A DNA stretch of 64,000 bases from Geobacteraceae bacterium (lineage in GTDB: Bacteria; Desulfobacterota; Desulfuromonadia; Geobacterales; Geobacteraceae), in assembly GCA_024281055.1 (NCBI GenBank), contig JAMXLF010000035.1:62001-126000 (forward strand), in the 5' to 3' direction. Below are positions 61,601 through 64,000 of this stretch, piece after piece. Every line of letters starts with the position of its first letter. The stretch's first letter is position 1. The position numbers and the translations under genes are program-made. The notes beneath the pieces were generated by a model, which made no database searches, was not told where the DNA came from, and was given only the letters and a program-made list of their open reading frames with translations.

Positions 61601-64000
61601 AGATTCCCGGCAAGTGGCGCGGTGCCGTTGCTCGACGTTGATGTGACTTTCTGCGCCTGTTCGTGAATAGAGCCCAGCGCCAGGGCCGGGTCATCCGGAG
61701 CGAGCCCCTTGCTGGCGGCATGTTTCTCCCACGACTTCACGAAATCCGCCCGCTCCCCGTCGCTCCAGCCGGTGGTGTCGAGGCCTGCGAGTTTGGAATA
61801 TGTGGCAACGGTCTCTGAACTGGGACCGATGGGACCTGTAGGACTGATCGGACCGAGCACCTCGGGCGTGGGCGGCGGGAAGTCGTAAGACAGTGACCGG
61901 CGAAAAGTGCCGCGGGTGGCGTCTTCCATGGCAGCGTGCAGGTCGTTGACGGTGGCGCCAGGGGGAAGGTAGCCGTTTTCGACCAGGACCTCCCGTATGT
62001 CATCGAGCGTCCGCCCTCCCTGCTTGAACACGTGCATGAACCCTTGGCCCTGACGCATGACATGCTTGTTCAGGTCGCGGCGGGCATCGGTGATGGCGTT
62101 TCCCCACTCGGATCTGGCCGCCTCGGTGTCAATTCCACCCAGCTTGGCGATGGCAACGGCGATGTCATCCTTAGATGGGTCAACCGTGCGGTTTTGCGGC
62201 TTCTTTGTCCCTGTCGATGTCACAGGTTTTGTCGGCGTTGGAGTCTCTTCCGCGGGTGCAGGAGCAGAGTCGGCCGCGATGGGAGCGGCGGGAATGGTTT
62301 TACCTCCCCATCCCGTTGCCGGCTGAACGACCGGCACGTCCGCAGTGGCCTGGCTCCGCCGGTAGGCAGTCAACACCCGTTGGTCGTAAGCGTTCGGGGA
62401 TTCGCCCACCACTCGTTGCATCCCCTGCTGGCGTTTCGCCCAAGCCCGGGCCTCGTCAAGCACCAGTTCATTCGAGTTCTGAGTTCTGAGTTCTGACCCA
62501 GACTGCGGGCCTGAAGAGTTCTGAGTTGATACTGCCGGCCCGGCCATACCGCCACCGTTCAAGCGCTCCTGTGCCGCCTGGATCTCTGTTGGCGTCATGC
62601 CCGGCACTGTCTCCAGAGGCGAATAATCGGCCGGCGCCATGGCCTGTCCCTCGGGGGTGACACGCATGGTAGAGACCGGCACGGGCAGGTTGGACATCCC
62701 CACCGCCCTGGTGAGTGGGCCGGACGGCGCGGGAAGGTCGGTGGCTTCTCCGGCCGCCTCGGGGTTTTGCGCCGGCTGCTCAAACGCGATTGCCTCTTTC
62801 GCCGCTACCTTCTGCAAGGCGAAGTTCGCCCACTCCTCGGCATGGGCCTTGTCCACCGGGGCAAGCTGGTCATACACGAAACTGGCCGCCTCCAGTCTGG
62901 TCTTCGGGTCTTGAGCCGGGTCACTCAGCAGGTCTATCATCCGGTTGCGGGTCACCGCCTGGGAAATGTTGGCGTGCACTCCAAGCGGGGCCATCAAGGC
63001 GGTCATGCCGAGGGTCGGCAGCACGGCATCTTTGGCCGCCTGCCACGGCGTGATGGTGCGGCCCGCCTCGTCCCTGGTCTCGAAGCCATAGCGTCCCTCG
63101 ACGTACGCCTCGCCGCCCCCCTGCCCCATCTCCGTCAGGGTCTCGGAGGCGGCGGTCTTGCCCAGGTCCTTAAGTCCTTCCTTTACCACCCGCCCCACGG
63201 TCTGGCGGGTGGCCAGCTCCTTCAGCACCTCCCCGGCGGTCTTCCCCGCCACCTTGCCACCGAAGCCGAGCGTCTTCACCGCCCATTTGGCCGGGCCGAG
63301 CAGGTTCCCGACTGCCTCGCCGCCGAACTCGATGGCGCCGGTCAGGTAGCTGGCTTTACGGGCGTCGGCCATGATCTGAGCCTTGTCGTCGTCGGTCAGA
63401 ACCGTGCCGGACGCCTCCAATTCCCTTATCTTCTCCTCCCCCTTGTCAAGGGTCTCCTGCGACTGGGACAGCCCGGCCGGCACTGCACCGAGAATACCGC
63501 CGATGGTCGCCGCCGCCCCGGTGGAGAGACCGAGCAGGCCGAGTCCGGTGGTAGCGGCCGCCGCAGGGAGGACCGACATCGGGATCATCTCTGCCCCTTT
63601 GGCCAGGGCGTAGGTCACCGGCCGGCCGCTCTCAGCGGTGACGGTCGGGGCGATGTTAGGCTGCTGGGCGATCTTTTCCGCATTCTCCGCCTGCCACCGG
63701 GTCTCCTCGTCTAACGCCGAGCCGGCCGGGATGAGACGGCGCGCCGCATTGTAGGCCATGCCGGAGGCGACCGGCAGGCCGCGCACCAGGCCGGTAGCGA
63801 TCTCGGCGACTGCCCCGCGCTCTTGTCCCTTCTCCGGGGCAGGAATGGCCTTGACGATCTCGGTAAAACTGTCGTCGTTCCTGACCCAGGGATGGTCCGG
63901 CAACTTGAAGGCGATCCGTTCCGCCGGCGTCTGCTCCGCCATGGTCTTGTGGGAACGGAGCATGCCGGGTTTCGCCAGGTCGGGCCGCAAGATATTTGCG
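52675..64000 (-). CDS. Giant polyvalent phage protein (>3,770 aa, 5' end off window)
   Basis: One open frame crosses the right edge; ATG 63942 or TTG 63990 are possible starts but neither has a good ribosome-binding site. From N to C: Ala/Gly-rich hydrophobic region (63.8-62.8 kb); linker; inorganic-pyrophosphatase-like domain (60.98-60.55 kb, NYKKGDFWLNGLHIRIENP, DKDHLDVFVGP); GGDEF domain (60.33-59.82 kb); zincin AHEWFHALDHYLG (about 58.77 kb); Barnase/EndoU/RelE-like nuclease region (57.70-57.27 kb, LYNLPRHINNPVAVF); second HExxH GYHEVFHAAKML (about 56.96 kb); ADP-ribosyltransferase-like AWHGSPHDFDKF ... GHGLYFA (56.56-55.88 kb); helical large-polyvalent-associated C-terminus. Such proteins are often packaged and injected to counter host defences (inference). 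Confidence 0.85.
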   Translation of the reverse strand, partial: ANILRPDLAKPGMLRSHKTMAEQTPAERIAFKLPDHPWVRNDDSFTEIVKAIPAPEKGQERGAVAEIATGLVRGLPVASGMAYNAARRLIPAGSALDEETRWQAENAEKIAQQPNIAPTVTAESGRPVTYALAKGAEMIPMSVLPAAAATTGLGLLGLSTGAAATIGGILGAVPAGLSQSQETLDKGEEKIRELEASGTVLTDDDKAQIMADARKASYLTGAIEFGGEAVGNLLGPAKWAVKTLGFGGKVAGKTAGEVLKELATRQTVGRVVKEGLKDLGKTAASETLTEMGQGGGEAYVEGRYGFETRDEAGRTITPWQAAKDAVLPTLGMTALMAPLGVHANISQAVTRNRMIDLLSDPAQDPKTRLEAASFVYDQLAPVDKAHAEEWANFALQKVAAKEAIAFEQPAQNPEAAGEATDLPAPSGPLTRAVGMSNLPVPVSTMRVTPEGQAMAPADYSPLETVPGMTPTEIQAAQERLNGGGMAGPAVSTQNSSGPQSGSELRTQNSNELVLDEARAWAKRQQGMQRVVGESPNAYDQRVLTAYRRSQATADVPVVQPATGWGGKTIPAAPIAADSAPAPAEETPTPTKPVTSTGTKKPQNRTVDPSKDDIAVAIAKLGGIDTEAARSEWGNAITDARRDLNKHVMRQGQGFMHVFKQGGRTLDDIREVLVENGYLPPGATVNDLHAAMEDATRGTFRRSLSYDFPPPTPEVLGPISPTGPIGPSSETVATYSKLAGLDTTGWSDGERADFVKSWEKHAASKGLAPDDPALALGSIHEQAQKVTSTSSNGTAPLAGNLYVMPSKIVVEGGGRDVKRLGDLLDVETLRSKGFGALGIPSQRMVLAAMLARANDPKILDSVVGPDVIDMVNMLTGQKVSAEMLRDNPAVLKNLLAVSPDVNVSALTDPATRERLGRSIATIADLIAETPVSSLEVARAANGSAANKAGDVGASSGDTTGVGTKDLGLNLGPVSSETLSTELAHHIDSAAHDAATSPRNDLPEPTEAQKHAGNYKKGDFWLNGLHIRIENPQGSVRRGTNENGRPWETELRNHYGYIVETSQGKAPRGNDKDHLDVFVGPDPESRRVYVVDQKNIKTGRFDEHKILIGWDTPVDARLGYLANYDESGPDRIGALTETTPEGLKEWLSNGNQKKAFADSPFTIHHSQGVTDEVPEMQQEGGKGQEEVSDVRTQDDGAVPAGGVAAGASSEVSQSHVRRVDEEMRRQVDDLVRKKDIDGVLRLAFHDELTNTYNARGWQLAEKMMPTGNAVASMDISGLKWINDTFGHVYGDKLLRLIADAAEPLGIKIFRKGGDEFATIFDDPATAEKALERLAEAVAKQTIEIDGEDGTIIPYTGWRLDYGIDQDFNSADQRLNASRAEQVAAGTRNPERGGRPYSVVAGIHGEARPDSGHSAGHTAEVEPSKRKTESSEGERSVQDSPLSASSDGESNGPAADEHTPATTPASEPATAEGPETASSPAGKIEDFGEKIGGARKDTASRGTGTGPKSKKDDGAPAWQKRFIVAHSIKSPGRFGIITKGGRLSFSGTGQTFASEEEAKAAIPVYAVAMTHQAVLNPDNTWSIYKRVGERKRLKVVERSFPAREDALRYMAENAVNLLEAKTSFGEEILPVPEIAVRTGAERRTEPATAQMFMDTFAPRGIEFGNWNNQEERQQVMNHAYDGLLDLAEVLNVPPKALMLNGELAIAFGARGQGLSGAKAHYERDYGVINLTKMKGAGSLAHEWFHALDHYLGRLDSKAPNEKVANKRGDQVYQTRGPDDYLSHGASYKSQLRPELREAYKALIQAMYKKAEQYVEDTEKTEKFVGAARDNLKSTLDSLRKNLARDLTHEVTWRKNKRGLAPASAEQLAEFDRLAAILVEGGGLETQWRADNPNAPARSRAAFAGRSTNDTLEGLSAILKNVRNRSGFNAERGGTLDKLRTDMNLYAARLKMLRDAESGAEKTKQVPTSFAMEAKKMDQARSGDYWSEPHEMAARAFAAYVEDKVAEAGGQSDFLVYHAHGGILVPMIDGFVARPYPEGKEREAIGKAFDEFVGTLQTREKGTALFALRDANSRYNDDLDRMKTVGLPHRHIFDLGEPGEILRSVGVPSLPIKMNLATVHKVTGQGESARHELPVGLLYNLPRHINNPVAVFASDTQANAKTLLLQMRHEGKPVMAALHLEVKTGNIEVNRIASVYERNEREYVNWTIKGLLEAIDKTKGQWLLEQVRRAIRPRTSGSLTPNKILYHRAEEVKSGVREDGTRFAAGAASEGLDHVAIDRIQTAILAALPEGATELRTQERIVHHDPAAFAAHGVTSGTIAGMTQMTARQTRAIVTLALEHATEATGYHEVFHAAKMLGLIDKRDAALLERAFPARDGRDSEERTADAFGRYGMGQTRPVPGIRRIWDRILNWLKRVGNALREMGFRTADDVFADLWGGKLKGRQAADAFERSGDRSLAEVILDRLREKGISDEEILRAASYQPARYAAAWHGSPHDFDKFSQDKIGTGEGAQSYGHGLYFAGKKEVAEHYRDTLGPGRGLEVGETAARIYQSLPAEWSEDRKTVAVINELQHRADGAQSVEFKNKMQREIRAVEQGKHRGRLYQVELAPKEDEYLLWDKPLAEQSETVKAALKNEFDALREYYKNPVSDPLSMSGGEFYRGLSDDGDRAASDYLHSLGVRGIKYLNGASRSAGEGDYNYVIFSDKDVSITAKYALREEQAAEVAAGLEPMAVLKSMGRFLNPFDFSRLRKFVEEHTEPATKDNIAWLLQEPFSRQEQHEAVKPFYEEGKRREEDRFTDAVRMKGGLAEKGPEADGGGMDNLREKFRNFFDWSDMKTVWEETKQRMYDPLSREEKAAFDVLVFEGDARNVEYGSFEKALLNPKVKAAGLTERTFAFYRKLIEAADTAFEEGLKLEEELMRENGIDPQKIADTIAGKRSRYKGELDYRFEKVTEGKKEVFRVSLGYDPGVNVLHQLKRVAKKFDTRVTQTDEGVAIDFKARDEEAARADLKYVTAQKRRGYIHRNHGEGEMVVTAHHVIDRLDFTTRDVTARDGKPAAQFYLNYYPGLTLAKEIEQVADDLGGSFRQQEGSGHIILQFRKEEEEQARERLAAIPLTRPDGSNYRVMVYSRYVPKESKAKKLAQQVRRDPATFMPVGYLEGHTYEVNHKQSDSLQEDEYQDITANSFALDRMIDQALKRATNRGEIGEKAAEELRKDYQTNVAEILMARGAGMYNIRRADYLIEGYDRTDALGKFESYVHGVAGMLSKARYARRQFEHLQAVPAEHRRWASRYVRYTLRNLGRWDRLSGDARAAVSLWYLGGNVSWMLINSTQPYVVGVAELSKHIAGGAFLKTDGQKGALRRIAAAEFDVLRDKLSDDERNLFADPRVQVQFKETALAEMTGSDAGVGGKASRALHGAVRVTMAPGQKVEQLNRKTVILASYRVFRAQGMARDEAVQKALAVNDAVNIDMGRHNLPGYAAHSALGRGAYALQSYITHMLNLIYYRTTSGNRADQKALVRLFFAMYLLGGAAAGAPGLDELDKFILKLFGYSPKLAFRNWLRKNARNYGGPAEALFGFVADVHDHGLPGALFGVSLTGAVQLRIPLLSNWLAGDDVTKSVTGPIGGLAQKGVKAGAAAWEGDWSRAAEYAAPTAAANVVSAVRQTSGPVTTTHGKEVFYRGQPVRMTSGEGMLRAFGMQPARVSDLREDTQIMKELEAYGNAQKMAAQDRYRKYGDWRGMMRFNNLRQGAQWGDLVTGIDDYPDRGVADEKDSQWQYQYGR
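60507..60534. repeat. Heptamer tandem repeat (gtgaatg x4)
   Basis: Four 7-bp units, the last ending in c, inside the giant gene; on the minus strand they encode SPFTIHHSQ. Such runs are usually intergenic in this group. Confidence 0.8.
61030..61641 (+). CDS. HNH endonuclease with zinc fingers, antisense inside the giant gene
   Basis: 203 aa. ATG at 61030 with GGGGAGG at 61013-61019. Cys pairs C9/C12, C44/C47 and C63/C65/C69 form zinc fingers. HNH core: E101-H102 (LEHRWVVSQHLGR), H121-H122-N124 (EHIHHINHVRTDNRIENL), N130, N134, H143. C-terminal helix-turn-helix (GLNVKEIAEALNVPPPTLYD). This is a typical phage freestanding homing-type HNH protein. Its codons are in exact register with the giant gene's codons on the other strand, and it uses no TTA, CTA or TCA, so the opposite frame stays open. 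Confidence 0.88.
   Translation: MSGAVDVVCQFCGKSFRRYRSQIKAKIFRSNACRVAATRPDITCFVCGAPISRPSHLKRTDRCFCDQVCYSRYRTAQSLTRRRISKSGYVYIWRDGKEVLEHRWVVSQHLGRDLLPGEHIHHINHVRTDNRIENLRIIGPSEHCGKHHPLTWDAKRAEALAAEGLNVKEIAEALNVPPPTLYDYFRRHNIEIPGKWRGAVARR
62476..62496. repeat. Heptamer tandem repeat (gttctga x3)
   Basis: Three perfect 7-bp units (21 bp, in frame), with a related unit at 62518-62524, in the linker of the giant gene. Confidence 0.8.

Larger units (their letters stand above)
46733..64000. mobile_element. Prophage / integrative element (right end outside window)
   Basis: The element begins at the tRNA-Leu fragment beside a tyrosine integrase and contains lysis genes, an antirepressor with C4-type RNA, and a giant polyvalent protein gene. 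Base composition is close to the host, so it is placed by gene content and the att scar. No capsid, portal or terminase gene is in view; these are expected to the right. Confidence 0.85.

Overview
The window reads as a chromosome segment of a Geobacter-type Desulfuromonadia bacterium. The evidence is high GC coding bias, multiheme c-type cytochromes, an atypical type II secretion operon of the kind that carries the pseudopilin OxpG, GEMM-I riboswitches of the Geobacter type, the block tig-clpP-clpX-lon followed by tRNAs, and Geobacter-style intergenic repeats. The assignment is by recognition of families and gene order, not by a database search.

Layout. 1-3.5 kb (minus): a DgkA-PAP2 fusion, YbeY, and a 7TM HD-domain phosphodiesterase. 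3.7-8.6 kb (plus): enolase, nicotinate phosphoribosyltransferase, nicotinamidase and DAHP synthase. 8.7-14.8 kb (minus): a repeat-rich two-heme cytochrome preceded by two tandem, nearly identical GEMM-Ib riboswitches, each with its own terminator, then a DUF4337 protein and a seven-heme cytochrome. 15-16.8 kb (plus): a PA2779/C39 peptidase/TPR lipoprotein operon. 16.8-20.8 kb: a cysteine hydrolase, a GNAT gene whose 5' end is displaced by an IS110-family element flanked by a 73-bp direct repeat, and a GlxA-type regulator. 20.8-24.5 kb: two ankyrin proteins with possible small upstream genes, small Zn-ribbon proteins and tRNA-Gly. 24.6-40.4 kb (minus): a BTAD regulator, CtpA, EnvC, FtsX, FtsE, two pseudopilins, a secretin, PilMNO-like assembly proteins, GspE, GspF and a dolichol-phosphate-mannose-synthase-like enzyme. 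40.5-46.6 kb (minus): tRNA-Asp/Val/Asp, Lon, ClpX, ClpP and trigger factor.

From 46.7 kb to the right edge lies a prophage or integrative element. It starts at a truncated tRNA-Leu(TAG) 3' half (attachment site) beside a tyrosine integrase. A minus-strand lysis module follows (membrane proteins, CHAP endolysin, Rz and Rz1 spanins, a Zn-ribbon gene with a frame break). Next come an array of covarying AAAA-loop hairpins, a C4-type antisense RNA region and an AntA-type antirepressor. The last 11.3 kb is one reading frame of more than 3,770 codons encoding a polyvalent phage protein with pyrophosphatase-like, GGDEF, zincin, nuclease-like and ADP-ribosyltransferase-like segments. A clear HNH endonuclease gene lies inside it on the opposite strand.

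Strongest leads: the tandem riboswitch leader (11.34-11.74 kb); the hairpin/AntA cassette array with the C4 antirepressor switch (50.5-52.3 kb); and the giant polyvalent gene with its GGDEF domain and antisense HNH gene.
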